This document shows positions 19,107 to 28,797 of a stretch of 64,000 nt of DNA, piece by piece; the stretch's first letter is position 1; every line of letters begins with the position of its first letter. The stretch comes from a bacterium (lineage in GTDB: Bacteria; Bdellovibrionota; UBA1018): assembly GCA_019751945.1 (NCBI GenBank), contig JAIEMT010000023.1, forward strand, positions 62,001 to 126,000. The letters are read 5' to 3'. The notes beneath the pieces were generated by a model. The model was not told where the DNA came from, did not search any database, and saw nothing but the letters and a program-made list of their open reading frames with translations. The position numbers were made by a program, and so were the translations under genes.

Positions 19107-20702
19107 ATGAGACAACGTAAAGAACCTCAACATCTGACCTCGTACCGCGTTCTCTTGGTCGAGCAAGATCCCCAGCAGACGGACCTCTATTCGGGGCTGA
19201 TTCGTCAGGTGGCGGACTGCCAGATTGACGTCGTTCGACACGTTGAAAGCAGTTTCGATTGGGTCACCAATCTGAACTACCACTTGGTGGTTGCGGATAC
19301 GTCCACACTTTCTCCCACTACTCATGATGAAATGAAGAAGCCTCCGCACAAATTAAACACCGAAGTCTTGAGCGTGTTGGATCGAATCAAGCGTGCAAGC
19401 CCGCTGACCAGCGTGATTTTAATTTCTTCAGAAGCATCGATTGAAGAAGCGGTAGCCGCCATTCGAATGGGCGCGGAAGATTATTTCAAGAAGCCCTGCA
19501 ACCCCGAAACATTTCAACTCGCTGTAAAGCGTGGACTCGATAAGAAACTTCTCTTCGGCGAAAACGACAGCGCGTCCAGTTACCTCAACCTCCTGAACAG
19601 CTGCCAAAGTATTTCGGCGGCGATGGAACAAGATCGCATTTTCAGCATCGTTCAAAGCTATCTCACTCGGGAACTTTTTTCGGATCACTCGGCCATCTAC
19701 ACTGTGGCCAACGGAAGCCCGGTTCGACTGGGAACTGAAAACACCGGGAATGAGAAAGTCCGCAAATCCCGGGCGGTAGAGGAAATTCTCGACATCTCTC
19801 TTTATGCGACGAACCCCATGCCCAAAATGGTTGAGACGGGTGAATTCTACCGATTCATCGATCGCGGTCAGCTAACACCAGGGCTCTTTGTGTTTCGTTT
19901 TAAATGTGCCGGTGATGCCGACTATTTCTGCGTTTGCCTTTCACCCGAAAGACCCAACTCGCTGGAAGCCTTCGAAGGTCAGCTCAAGATTCTAAGAGCT
20001 CAAATCGAAGTGACTGGAAAAAACATTCAACAATACTTGGGCGTGCAACACCTGGTGTACGTGGACGATGCCACCGGTCTCTACAACACCCGCTATCTGA
20101 ATTATATTTTGGATCGCGAAATTGCTCAGGCGCTGAAATCCCAAAGTTCGTTTGCCATTCTGTTCATCGACGCAGACCGCTTCAAGAGCGTGAATGATAC
20201 GCACGGCCACTTAGTCGGAACCAAGCTTTTGAACGAACTGGGTGAACACCTGAAAAAATATGTTCGCGAAACAGACACGCTCTTCCGCTACGGTGGTGAC
20301 GAATTCGTCGCAGTACTTTCCCCCTGCGACTTAGAAACAGCACGCACGGTTGCTGAGCGCATTCGCCAATCGGTGGAAGTAAAGAACTTCATCGAAGAAG
20401 AAGGCTTGAACATTCATTTCACCGTTTCAATCGGGGTGGCCCTCTTTCCGCAACACGCTTCTTCTAAGAAGGACATTATCGAGGCAGCCGACAAAGCTAT
20501 GTACGGGGGCAAGAAGACCACTAAAAACCGCGTGATCATTGCCGACCCCATGGACCCCAATCAGTCGAATGAACACGTCGTGGCTCCAGTAGAAACTCCC
20601 GGCATGAAGACGGTCATTACTCCCGAGCCACCTGCAGCAACAGCCGTCGCTGATACCACACCCGCTCCTCCAAATAAAAAGAAGGAGAACCGCGGTGCCT
20701 GA
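19107..20702 (+). CDS. Response regulator with GGDEF domain (diguanylate cyclase)
   Basis: 531 residues. The receiver domain (about 12-145) has E19/D21, phospho-acceptor D64 and the KKP motif near 128-130, so it looks phosphorylatable. A middle region (about 160-305) is GAF-like in length and hydrophobic pattern but is not firmly identified. The GGDEF domain (about 312-480) has DDATGLYN, an intact GGDEF at 396-400 and an inhibitory I-site RETD at 387-390. It should make c-di-GMP with product inhibition, controlled by phosphorylation. The C-terminus is a Pro-rich tail. Its stop lies inside the start of the next gene (GTG at 20695). Confidence 0.92.
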   Translation: MRQRKEPQHLTSYRVLLVEQDPQQTDLYSGLIRQVADCQIDVVRHVESSFDWVTNLNYHLVVADTSTLSPTTHDEMKKPPHKLNTEVLSVLDRIKRASPLTSVILISSEASIEEAVAAIRMGAEDYFKKPCNPETFQLAVKRGLDKKLLFGENDSASSYLNLLNSCQSISAAMEQDRIFSIVQSYLTRELFSDHSAIYTVANGSPVRLGTENTGNEKVRKSRAVEEILDISLYATNPMPKMVETGEFYRFIDRGQLTPGLFVFRFKCAGDADYFCVCLSPERPNSLEAFEGQLKILRAQIEVTGKNIQQYLGVQHLVYVDDATGLYNTRYLNYILDREIAQALKSQSSFAILFIDADRFKSVNDTHGHLVGTKLLNELGEHLKKYVRETDTLFRYGGDEFVAVLSPCDLETARTVAERIRQSVEVKNFIEEEGLNIHFTVSIGVALFPQHASSKKDIIEAADKAMYGGKKTTKNRVIIADPMDPNQSNEHVVAPVETPGMKTVITPEPPAATAVADTTPAPPNKKKENRGA

Positions 20703-21789
20703 CCGCCGGTATAAACTTGTTGTAAGCGACTTCCACTTAGGAAAGGGCCGCTATTTCAAGGACGGGACACAGAACATTCTCGAAGATTTTTTCTACGATC
20801 GTGAGTTCGCAGAATTTCTCACCTACCATCGCACCGGAAGTTTTGCGGACGCAGAAGTCGAACTCGTTTTAAACGGAGATATTTTAAACCTCCTCCAGAT
20901 CGACACCTGGGGAATTCACACCCACACGATTACTGAACGTTCCGTGACCCGCGCCATTCACAGAATCGTCGCGGGACATCCCGAATTCTTTCAAGCTTTG
21001 AGACGATTTGCGGCCGCTCCCAATCACAGCATTTCCTATGTGGTGGGAAATCACGATGTGGGAATGATGTTTGATCTGCCCCGAAAAGCTTTCTCGGAGG
21101 CGTGCGGAGCAGAAGTTCGCTTCTACGACGTCTGCTATCAATTCGACGGCGTCTACATTGAGCACGGTCAACAATACGAGCGCTTCGCTCAAACCGATTT
21201 ACGTCGCCCCTTCATTACAAAGGGATTGCCTGAACCCGTTTTGAATCTCCCGTGGGGTTCCCTTTTTGTCGCGGTTATGCTCCCGGGAATTAAGCAGGCC
21301 CGCCCCCACGTCGACAAAGTTCGTCCCTTCCAAACTTTCATTATTTGGACGCTGATTCACGATCCGTTTTGGGGATTCAAAACGCTTCTAAAAATCGCAA
21401 AATTTATTTTCGACACCGCCCTCTTTCATCGCCGATTCCAAATCGGTCAAAGCGTGCGCGCCACTCTCGGTCTTATTAAGGAGATCACGCTCTATCCCAA
21501 CTACGATCGGATTGCCTTCAAGATCCTCGAAGACAACCCCGACATTCACACCGTCATCTTCGGTCACACGCATATTCTGCGCTACCGCCAATGGCGTGAG
21601 GGAAAAGAGTATTTTAATGAGGGCTCCTGGAACGAAGTCACCAGCCTCGCCATTAGCGAATACGGCACTCGTACGCGCCTGACCTATGGCTTCATCGAAT
21701 ACCCGCTCCAATCGGAAAGCGGCCGTCCCAAAGTCAAAATCAAAGAGTGGAAGGGCGTTTGGAAGCCGGAGATGGAAATCCAGCTCTGA
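20695..21789 (+). CDS. Calcineurin-like metallophosphoesterase
   Basis: 364 residues from a GTG with AAGGAG 7 bases upstream, overlapping the cyclase gene by 8 bases. It has the full metallophosphoesterase set: SDFHLG at the N-terminus, NGDILNL, GNHDVG, a His in YIEHGQQYE and the GHTH motif near the C-terminus. The SDFHLG start resembles LpxH, which cleaves UDP-diacylglucosamine, but the protein is about 120 residues longer with a hydrophobic central insertion, so the substrate is open. Coupling to the GGDEF gene suggests a shared process, but it carries no EAL or HD-GYP domain. Confidence 0.85.
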   Translation: MPDRRYKLVVSDFHLGKGRYFKDGTQNILEDFFYDREFAEFLTYHRTGSFADAEVELVLNGDILNLLQIDTWGIHTHTITERSVTRAIHRIVAGHPEFFQALRRFAAAPNHSISYVVGNHDVGMMFDLPRKAFSEACGAEVRFYDVCYQFDGVYIEHGQQYERFAQTDLRRPFITKGLPEPVLNLPWGSLFVAVMLPGIKQARPHVDKVRPFQTFIIWTLIHDPFWGFKTLLKIAKFIFDTALFHRRFQIGQSVRATLGLIKEITLYPNYDRIAFKILEDNPDIHTVIFGHTHILRYRQWREGKEYFNEGSWNEVTSLAISEYGTRTRLTYGFIEYPLQSESGRPKVKIKEWKGVWKPEMEIQL

Positions 21790-21850
21790 CCGGCCTTAAA
21801 AAGCATTCTCTCCTTGTAATTATCCGACCAATAGTCTAGTCTACTTCTAC

Positions 21851-22603
21851 ATGAGGGTTGTTGCTGTAATCCCCGCGCGCTTTGCCTCGACGAGACTGCC
21901 GGGCAAACCCCTCTCCGATATTCACGGAAAACCCATGATCCAACATGTTTACGAACGCGCCAAACGCGCTCGAGGTTTGCACGCCGTTTTGGTGGCTACC
22001 GACGACGAGCGGATCGTGGCTGCAGTTCAAAAGTTTGGTGGCGAAGCCATCCTGACTTCTCCCGATATTCGTAGCGGAACGGACCGAGTAGGGGATGTGG
22101 CAAGTAAGTTCCCCGCGGACGTTTACATCAACATTCAGGGCGATGAGCCCCTCATGTCCTCTGAGGCGATTGAGAAAGCTGCCGACCTCGTGGCGTCGGG
22201 TAAGTTTTCGATGGGCACGGTGATGACGCCGCTTACGGATCCTGCCGATCTTTCAAACCCTGCCGTCGTAAAAGTCATCGCTGATCGAAACGGACGCGCC
22301 ATTTATTTTTCGAGATTTGGAATTCCCTACACTCGCGGCACAGTTCCTCAGAAGGGCAAGAAGTTTGCCTGCCATCGACACGTCGGGCTGTATTCTTATA
22401 CGACTGAAACCCTGCATAAAATTTTGAGCTTACCTTCCTCTCCTCTTGAGGAGGGAGAAATGCTAGAACAACTCCGAGCAATGGATCATGGAATTCCGAT
22501 CGGGATCACTGAAGTAAACTTTACTTCGATTGGCGTGGACACGCCCGAAGATCTCGAAACGGTGAGACGCATGCTCGATAAAGAAAGAGACACCCATGGC
22601 TAA
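21851..22603 (+). CDS. kdsB: 3-deoxy-manno-octulosonate cytidylyltransferase (CMP-Kdo synthetase)
   Basis: 250 residues, standard length. It activates Kdo with CTP to CMP-Kdo for lipid A-core assembly. Motifs: [14 protein letters not shown] nucleotide loop, [16 protein letters not shown], and the metal-binding NIQGDEPL. It overlaps pyrG by 8 bases, so the enzyme and its CTP supply are translated together. There is little ribosome-binding signal before the ATG. Confidence 0.96.
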   Translation: MRVVAVIPARFASTRLPGKPLSDIHGKPMIQHVYERAKRARGLHAVLVATDDERIVAAVQKFGGEAILTSPDIRSGTDRVGDVASKFPADVYINIQGDEPLMSSEAIEKAADLVASGKFSMGTVMTPLTDPADLSNPAVVKVIADRNGRAIYFSRFGIPYTRGTVPQKGKKFACHRHVGLYSYTTETLHKILSLPSSPLEEGEMLEQLRAMDHGIPIGITEVNFTSIGVDTPEDLETVRRMLDKERDTHG

Positions 22604-24266
22604 ACAACGCAAATATATCTTTGTCACCGGCGGCGTGCTTTCCAGCATCGGAAAAGGAATCAGTGCTGCGTCGATTGGAATGCTTTTAGAAAATCGGGGC
22701 ATCAAGGTGACGATGATTAAGATGGATCCGTACTTGAACGTGGATCCCGGAACCATGAGTCCGTTTCAACACGGCGAAGTTTTCGTATTAGATGATGGCG
22801 CAGAAACCGACCTCGACCTGGGTCACTACTCGCGTTTTGTGAACAACGCACACTTTACTCGGAAGAATAGTTTCACCACCGGCCGTATTTACGATGCAGT
22901 CATTCGCCGAGAACGTGCAGGCGGATATCTCGGCAAAACAGTTCAAGTCATTCCTCACATCACCGATGAAATTAAAAAACATATTCACGACGCCTCTGAA
23001 GACGCAGACCTAGCGATTGTCGAGGTGGGTGGCACAGTTGGCGACATCGAAAGTTTGCCCTTCTTAGAAGCCATTCGTCAGATGAAAACCCAAGAAGGCG
23101 CAGGCAACGTGCTCTTCATTCACCTGACTCTGGTGCCCTACATCGGGGCAGCTGGAGAATTGAAAACGAAACCCACTCAACATAGCGTAAAAGAGTTACG
23201 CGAAATCGGGATCCAACCGGATATGTTGCTCTGCCGCTCGGACCGCAAGCTTCCGAAAGATGTGAAGGACAAGATCGGTCTCTTCTGTAACCTGCCCGGA
23301 GAACAAGTTTTCAGCGCGGTCGACGTCAGCAGCATTTACGAAGTCCCGCTCTACTTCCACGAAGAAGGCTTGGATGACAAGATTGGCGAAAAGCTGGGCA
23401 TCTGGACCGGCCGCCCGAGCTTAAGCAAATGGGCTGCGATGGTCGAAAAAATTCGCGAACCGCAGGGTGCAGTCACCATTGGTATCGTCGGCAAGTATAC
23501 GGACTGGCGCGACAGCTACAAATCTTTGAGTGAAGCATTGATCCACGGTGGCGTTGCAAACGATGTTCGAGTGAACATGGTTTACATCGACTCCGAAGAG
23601 ATCGAAAAAGGAAAACTCGATGCCTTGAAGACCGTCGATGGAATTTTAGTTCCGGGCGGATTCGGCGAGCGCGGAATCGAAGGAAAAATCTTAGCTGCCA
23701 AATATGCACGCACCGAAGGCGTTCCGTATTTTGGAATCTGCCTGGGGATGCAACTCGCGGTTATTGAATATGCTCGCAACGTTTGCGGTATTCAGGAAGC
23801 CAACTCAGCAGAATTTCGAGCTGACGGAAAATACAATGTCATCGACATGATGGAGTCCCAAAAAGGGGTCACCGACATGGGCGGTACCATGCGTTTGGGG
23901 GCTTATTCTTGCCAAGTCCTGCCTAAATATAATGGGAAACCGACGAAGGCATTCCAAGCTTACGGAAAAGAGATGATTTCGGAGCGCCATCGCCACCGTT
24001 TTGAAGTTTCTAATGCGTTTCGCGGTCAGCTAGAAGAACGGGGGTTGGTCATTTCGGGGCGCCACCTCGACAAGACCACTCAACGAGATTTGGTTGAAAT
24101 GGTCGAATTGGCAGACCACCCTTGGTACCTGGGATGTCAGTTCCACCCCGAATTCCTCAGCAAACCGCTGCATTCGCACCCCCTGTTCTCCGGATTCATC
24201 CGTGCGTCGAAAGAAAATCACAAGGGTGTTCAATCTTCCCTTCCCGGATTATCATCTAAGGCCTAA
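22596..24266 (+). CDS. pyrG: CTP synthase
   Basis: 556 residues. It aminates UTP to CTP using glutamine-derived ammonia. The N-terminal amidoligase domain ([20 protein letters not shown], then [15 protein letters not shown]) is followed from about residue 300 by a class I glutamine amidotransferase with GFGERG, nucleophile Cys in FGICLGMQ, and a C-terminal FHPEF. The full set is intact. Its placement between kdsB and kdsA couples CTP supply to CMP-Kdo synthesis. Confidence 0.98.
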   Translation: MAKQRKYIFVTGGVLSSIGKGISAASIGMLLENRGIKVTMIKMDPYLNVDPGTMSPFQHGEVFVLDDGAETDLDLGHYSRFVNNAHFTRKNSFTTGRIYDAVIRRERAGGYLGKTVQVIPHITDEIKKHIHDASEDADLAIVEVGGTVGDIESLPFLEAIRQMKTQEGAGNVLFIHLTLVPYIGAAGELKTKPTQHSVKELREIGIQPDMLLCRSDRKLPKDVKDKIGLFCNLPGEQVFSAVDVSSIYEVPLYFHEEGLDDKIGEKLGIWTGRPSLSKWAAMVEKIREPQGAVTIGIVGKYTDWRDSYKSLSEALIHGGVANDVRVNMVYIDSEEIEKGKLDALKTVDGILVPGGFGERGIEGKILAAKYARTEGVPYFGICLGMQLAVIEYARNVCGIQEANSAEFRADGKYNVIDMMESQKGVTDMGGTMRLGAYSCQVLPKYNGKPTKAFQAYGKEMISERHRHRFEVSNAFRGQLEERGLVISGRHLDKTTQRDLVEMVELADHPWYLGCQFHPEFLSKPLHSHPLFSGFIRASKENHKGVQSSLPGLSSKA

Positions 24267-24292
24267 ATAGGTCTGAGAGGGTAACCAGAAGT

Positions 24293-25186
24293 ATGTCCAC
24301 AAAACATCCGATGACAGTCATTGCGGGTCCGTGCGTAATTGAAGACGAAGGTCTGTTGACCGAAGTCTCGCAGGAACTCAAACGCCAACTCTCTTCGTTA
24401 CCCGTGAAACTTTATTTCAAGGCGTCTTTTGATAAAGCGAACCGCACCTCGATCGATGGATTTCGCGGCCCAGGAATGCACGAGGGATTAAAGCTCCTTG
24501 CGCGCGTGAGAGAAAAAACGGGATTGCCTCTTTGCACGGACTTCCACACCCCAGAACAAGCCAGGCCCGTGGCCGAGATCGTCGACTTCTTACAAATTCC
24601 AGCCTTCCTCTGCCGCCAGACCGATTTGATCGTTGCTGGCGCGGAAGCAGCTCTCAAGCACGGTCGTCGACTCAACGTGAAGAAGGGCCAATTCCTAGCT
24701 CCTTGGGATGCAAAGAACATCGTCGAAAAAGTTCGAGCAGTCGAAGAACGCTTTTATAGAAACGAACCGGGCAAATGGACTGCTACGACCAAGCCTTCCA
24801 ACGAATGGTTCTGCATCACCGAGCGCGGCTCGAGCTTTGGTTACAACGCTCTCATTGTCGATATGACTTCTTTTCAAACGATTCAGAAGTTTGGCGTACC
24901 GGTGATCTACGATGCCACGCACTCGATTCAAACCCCGGGTGCAGCGGGCGGCGGAAAAAGTACAGGCGGTAAACGCGAAAATCTCGAGACGTTGGCGCGT
25001 GCTGCTTTTGCAGCAGGTGCGGATGGGCTGTTTATGGAATGTCACCCTCGCCCCAAAGAAGCGAAGAGCGACGGCCCCAATGCATTTTACTTGGAACACG
25101 TAGGCGCCTTCATCAAACAACTTTTAGCCATTCGTGAATTGACGACCAGCCAGCCGAAATTACTCACGGGGGATATGCTGACATGA
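24293..25186 (+). CDS. kdsA: Kdo-8-phosphate synthase, metal-dependent type
   Basis: 297 residues. It condenses PEP with arabinose-5-phosphate. Family motifs include VKLYFKASFDKANRTS, GLPLCTDFH, LCRQTDLI and NVKKGQFLAPWD. The IAGPCVIE loop has Cys at residue 14, where metal-independent enzymes carry Asn. Together with the His in DATHSIQ, the Glu in MECHPRP and the Asp in KSDGPNAF, this supports the metal-dependent class. It is about 15-20 residues longer than usual because of an insertion before the TERGSSFGYN loop. It overlaps kdsC by ATGA. Confidence 0.95.
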   Translation: MSTKHPMTVIAGPCVIEDEGLLTEVSQELKRQLSSLPVKLYFKASFDKANRTSIDGFRGPGMHEGLKLLARVREKTGLPLCTDFHTPEQARPVAEIVDFLQIPAFLCRQTDLIVAGAEAALKHGRRLNVKKGQFLAPWDAKNIVEKVRAVEERFYRNEPGKWTATTKPSNEWFCITERGSSFGYNALIVDMTSFQTIQKFGVPVIYDATHSIQTPGAAGGGKSTGGKRENLETLARAAFAAGADGLFMECHPRPKEAKSDGPNAFYLEHVGAFIKQLLAIRELTTSQPKLLTGDMLT

Positions 25187-25722
25187 CATCGACCACTAGC
25201 TCCGGCAAGCTTCTGGAAACGCCGGATATTCAAGCGCGCCTGAAAAAAATTAAAATTTTGATTCTAGATGTCGATGGCGTTCTCACCGACGGAAGAATTT
25301 TTTGGCTCGAAAATCACGGCTGGACTCGCTTTTTCAACATCAAAGACGGCTATGGCCTGAAGATTTTGATGAAGGCTGGAATTCAAGTCGCCATCATCAG
25401 CGGTGGCGATTCTAAAGACGTTCGCACCCGAATGGAGTTCCTAAAAATTCAACACGTCTTCTTGGGCGACGAAGACAAGATCAAGGCGCTTGAGAAAATC
25501 GCGGCCAGTACCAAATTCAAATACGAAGAAATGGCCTTCATGGGCGATGACCTTTTTGACATCCCTGTTTTAGAAAAAGTGGGTTTTAGCGCCACAGTTC
25601 CTCACGCAGTGGAACCCGTGAAGGGTCGTGTACACTACGTCACTGAAACTCCCGGGGGCTGGGGTGCGGTTCGTGAAATCGCAGATGCCATTCGCCGCGC
25701 ACAAGGACACGGACCTTACTAA
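25183..25722 (+). CDS. kdsC: Kdo-8-phosphate phosphatase (HAD type C0)
   Basis: 179 residues. It dephosphorylates Kdo-8-phosphate to Kdo. HAD motif I is DVDGVLTDG, motif II ISGGDS, and motifs III/IV are GDEDKIKAL with FMGDDLFDIPVLEKVG. It is a cap-less tetrameric HAD as expected for KdsC. The start overlaps the kdsA stop and its own stop overlaps the proC ATG (TAATG). Confidence 0.95.
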   Translation: MTSTTSSGKLLETPDIQARLKKIKILILDVDGVLTDGRIFWLENHGWTRFFNIKDGYGLKILMKAGIQVAIISGGDSKDVRTRMEFLKIQHVFLGDEDKIKALEKIAASTKFKYEEMAFMGDDLFDIPVLEKVGFSATVPHAVEPVKGRVHYVTETPGGWGAVREIADAIRRAQGHGPY

Positions 25723-26528
25723 TGAAAATCGGAATCATCGGACTCGGAAAAATGGGGGAGGCCTTGGCTTCCGGAATCATGAAGTCCAGCCACGGCAAAG
25801 ATTACTCCATTCAGGCAACGACCCATTCTCAGAAAAGCGCAGAAGAAGCGGCTTCACGCCTCAAGATTAAATGTCACAACGATAATAAAAAATTGGCTGC
25901 TGATTCGGACATCGTCATTCTCTGCGTAAAGCCTCATCAAGCTGAGGCTGCCTTGAAGGAGATTTCGAAAGAGTGGAAATCGGGCCAGCTGTTAATTTCC
26001 ATCTGTGCTGCCCTGACTACCGAACAGCTTTCAAAATTTTTGGGAAAAAACTCTCCCATCATCCGTGCCATGCCAAACACTCCCTGCTTGGTGGGAGAAG
26101 GAATGACGGTCCTCACCGCTGGTGAACACTCTAATGAATCCCACTTGAAAAAGGCCGAGGCGATTTTCAAAACAGTCGGCGAAACAGCGACCATCACGGA
26201 AGACTTAATGGATGGCGCCACCGGTTTAAGCGGTTGTGGCCCAGCTTACGTTTATTTAATGATCGAGGCCCTGAGCGAAGCCGGAGTGAAAGTCGGCTTG
26301 CCGAGAAAAACATCCACCTTACTTGCCGCTCAAACTTTGATGGGTGCATCGAAAATGGTCATCGAGGGGGGCCAACATCCAGCGGCATTAAAGGACGAAG
26401 TCACCACCCCGGCCGGTTGCACCATCGACGGCCTCATGGCATTAGAAGAAGGCGCACTTCGAGTGACTTTGATTAAAGCGGTACTAGCAGCCACTCGACG
26501 AAGTCAGAAGATGGGCGAGAAGATCTAA
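25722..26528 (+). CDS. proC: Pyrroline-5-carboxylate reductase
   Basis: 268 residues. It reduces 1-pyrroline-5-carboxylate to proline with NAD(P)H. It has the N-terminal Rossmann [36 protein letters not shown], and the C-terminal signature ([15 protein letters not shown] to TPAGCTIDG). It is the last gene of the kdsB-pyrG-kdsA-kdsC-proC chain; no functional link to Kdo is evident. Confidence 0.96.
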   Translation: MKIGIIGLGKMGEALASGIMKSSHGKDYSIQATTHSQKSAEEAASRLKIKCHNDNKKLAADSDIVILCVKPHQAEAALKEISKEWKSGQLLISICAALTTEQLSKFLGKNSPIIRAMPNTPCLVGEGMTVLTAGEHSNESHLKKAEAIFKTVGETATITEDLMDGATGLSGCGPAYVYLMIEALSEAGVKVGLPRKTSTLLAAQTLMGASKMVIEGGQHPAALKDEVTTPAGCTIDGLMALEEGALRVTLIKAVLAATRRSQKMGEKI

Positions 26529-26565
26529 CAAGTTATCGAAATTACTCAATAATATCATTACCTTA

Positions 26566-26594
26566 TTTACAATTCCCGTGTCTTATTGTAAGAT
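26566..26594 (+). promoter_or_regulatory. Candidate promoter with overlapping inverted repeat, upstream of the Fe-S carrier gene
   Basis: TTTACA (26566-26571) and TAAGAT (26589-26594) are 17 bases apart in an A/T-rich 77-base gap. Within the same stretch TTACAAT (26567-26573) and ATTGTAA (26585-26591) form a perfect inverted repeat with an 11-base spacer. An operator that blocks both promoter elements is suggested. The predicted start lies only a few bases before the ATG. Confidence 0.42.
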
Positions 26595-26605
26595 TAGAGA
26601 ACAGT

Positions 26606-26935
26606 ATGATTAAAGTCACAGAAAAAGCAGTCAGCGAGATCAAAAGAATTCAAGGCAGCGACCCGAGCTCCGCTACATCCTCACTTCGCGTGATGGTCAC
26701 GGGTGGCGGCTGTTCCGGCATGAGCTACAAGCTCGGTTTCGATAAGGAACCACCCGCTGATTCCGACAAAGTTTTTGAATACGGCGGCGTAAAAGTCATC
26801 GTCGATGCGAAGTCTTTTTTATTCCTCAGCGGAACAGAATTGGATTTCTCAGATGGTTTGAACGGCACGGGTTTCGTTTTCAACAACCCCAACGCCAAGC
26901 GCACTTGCGGCTGTGGTTCTAGCTTCTCAGCCTAA
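26606..26935 (+). CDS. A-type Fe-S cluster carrier (IscA/ErpA family)
   Basis: 109 residues with the three cluster-ligand cysteines of the family: one in GGGCSGMSY and two in the C-terminal CGCGSSF. It accepts Fe-S clusters from a scaffold and hands them to apoproteins. The ferredoxin gene follows 6 bases after its stop, supporting an Fe-S assembly role. IscS, IscU and HscAB are not in the window, so I do not choose between iscA, erpA and sufA. Confidence 0.93.
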   Translation: MIKVTEKAVSEIKRIQGSDPSSATSSLRVMVTGGGCSGMSYKLGFDKEPPADSDKVFEYGGVKVIVDAKSFLFLSGTELDFSDGLNGTGFVFNNPNAKRTCGCGSSFSA

Positions 26936-26941
26936 GTCGTC

Positions 26942-27238
26942 ATGCCTAAAATCACCTTCTTACCAGTGAATCAAAGCTTCGATGTTCCAGCGGGCGAGAG
27001 AATTCTTGATGTGGCCATCGCCAATGACGTGCCCTTGATGCACGCCTGTGGAGGGTTCTGTGCCTGCACGACCTGCCACGTTCTCGTCAAATCCGGAATG
27101 GATCAGCTTGCCCCCCCCGAGGAAGAAGAGCTGGACCGTATGGAAACCCTGGATGGTCGCACAGATGTTTCGCGTTTAGGCTGCCAGAGCAAAATCCTAG
27201 GTGACGTTGTCGTAGAAATTGTTAATCTGGACGAATGA
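26942..27238 (+). CDS. fdx: 2Fe-2S ferredoxin (adrenodoxin/ISC type)
   Basis: 98 residues. The ligand pattern C-x5-C-x2-C (in HACGGFCACTTCHV) plus a distant Cys in RLGCQSK is typical of the ISC/adrenodoxin-type ferredoxin, which supplies electrons for cluster assembly. It is co-transcribed with the A-type carrier. Its stop overlaps the ATG of the peptide-binding protein gene (ATGA at 27235-27238). Confidence 0.92.
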   Translation: MPKITFLPVNQSFDVPAGERILDVAIANDVPLMHACGGFCACTTCHVLVKSGMDQLAPPEEEELDRMETLDGRTDVSRLGCQSKILGDVVVEIVNLDE

Positions 27239-28797
27239 GATTCCACTCTAGGTTTCTTCGCTGGATAGTTTTCGGCGTATTTTTCTGCCTACCCCTTTCC
27301 TCTTCCGCCGTTTCACCTAAAACATTCACATTTCGACTTTTGGGTGATCCCGAAACGCTCGATTGGAATCGCGCTCACACCCCCATCGAAACCTTTCTCA
27401 TGATGAACTTGATGGAAGGCTTGGTCGCAGTCGAGAGCTCGACTCAACCCATTCCTGCCTTAGCCGAGAGCTGGAAACAGAGCGCCGACCAACGTACTTA
27501 CACTTTCAAAATTCGAAAAGGAGTTCGATGGTCCGACGGCGTTTTTTTACAAGCCGATGATTTTGCTTTCAGCTGGCAACGCTTGCTCACCCCTTCAACT
27601 GCTGCGGCATATGCCTATTTACTTTTTGATATCGAAGGCGCCGAAGATTTTTACAAAGGAAAAATAAAAGACTTCAGCAAAGTGGGAATAAAAGTTCTCG
27701 ATCCCTACACTTTGCAAGTTCGATTGAACAAGCCCATCGCACATTGGATTTATATTCCCAGCTTCTGGGTCACCTTTCCCATGAGAAAGGACATTGTTTC
27801 CAAGGCCGGCGAAGCTTGGGCCAAACCCGGCAGAATGCAAACCGTAGGGCCATTTACTTTGGAGTCTTACGACTTCGATTCGAAGATTGTATTGAAAGCC
27901 AATCCTCACTACTACGCTAAGCGCGGAAATATTGAGAAGGTGGTCGCTCTCATCGTGAAAGATGATTCTACTGCGCTCAGCCTCTACGAAAGCGGAAAGT
28001 TTGACGTGCTCACGGATCTTTCCATCGTCGATTTGAACCGGTTACATTCTCGATCGGATCTCAAAACCTTTCCTTATCTTAAAACCGCCTACATGGGGTT
28101 TGTGACAGATAAGTATCCTATTTCGAATGTAAAAGTTCGAAGAGCAATTTCCATGGCCATCGACAAATCGAAAATCGAAGGGGTGCTTCATGGAAAGCAA
28201 TCTGCCGCCACTACCTTTGTTCCACCGAAGATTTCTGGACATTCTCCCAGACTCGGCTTGAAATATGATCCAGTTCAAGCCAAAGCGGAACTACGAAGCT
28301 CAGGCGTCGACACCACTCGTCCCATCACCATCGACCTGCTCATTCCGAACTGGGATAAGACCATGACTTTGGCGCAGTTCATTCAAGCTGAAATTAAAAA
28401 GAATTTGAACGTCACTCTCAACATCATCAGCTTCGACAATAAAACCTTCCGTGCACAGCTAGATTTAAAAAGTTTCCCAATATTTATTACAAGCTGGAGC
28501 GCAGATTATCCCGATCCGGACAATTTCCTCTCCGTCTTTACTTCGGCCTCTGGAAACAATCGAACCGCTTGGAAGAGCGAAAAGTTTGATGCCCAGGTCG
28601 TCCAGGCACGCCAGGGATCTAGCACAAGCGTGAGAACAAAAACTTACTTAGAAATGCAGAAGCAGATCTTAGAAAATGACGTGATCATTCTGCCGCTGTA
28701 TTACGAACCCAATCTCGCACTAGTGCAAAAACGGGTGAGGGGATTTGAGATCAACCCGATGAATTACATTTTCTTAAAAAAGGTAAACGTCGAATGA
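27235..28797 (+). CDS. Oligopeptide ABC transporter substrate-binding protein (family 5)
   Basis: 520 residues with a signal peptide (RWIVFGVFFCLPLSSSA). The mature protein has the SBP_bac_5 layout: FRLLGDPETLDWNRAHTP, the signature region ALAESWKQSADQRTYTFKIRKGVRWSDG, and KVRRAISMAIDK. It binds peptides in the periplasm. Matching permease genes (oppB/oppC-like) lie convergently at 29581-31340, but no ATPase gene is in the window. It overlaps ferredoxin upstream and the first MaoC-like gene downstream. Confidence 0.92.
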   Translation: MRFHSRFLRWIVFGVFFCLPLSSSAVSPKTFTFRLLGDPETLDWNRAHTPIETFLMMNLMEGLVAVESSTQPIPALAESWKQSADQRTYTFKIRKGVRWSDGVFLQADDFAFSWQRLLTPSTAAAYAYLLFDIEGAEDFYKGKIKDFSKVGIKVLDPYTLQVRLNKPIAHWIYIPSFWVTFPMRKDIVSKAGEAWAKPGRMQTVGPFTLESYDFDSKIVLKANPHYYAKRGNIEKVVALIVKDDSTALSLYESGKFDVLTDLSIVDLNRLHSRSDLKTFPYLKTAYMGFVTDKYPISNVKVRRAISMAIDKSKIEGVLHGKQSAATTFVPPKISGHSPRLGLKYDPVQAKAELRSSGVDTTRPITIDLLIPNWDKTMTLAQFIQAEIKKNLNVTLNIISFDNKTFRAQLDLKSFPIFITSWSADYPDPDNFLSVFTSASGNNRTAWKSEKFDAQVVQARQGSSTSVRTKTYLEMQKQILENDVIILPLYYEPNLALVQKRVRGFEINPMNYIFLKKVNVE

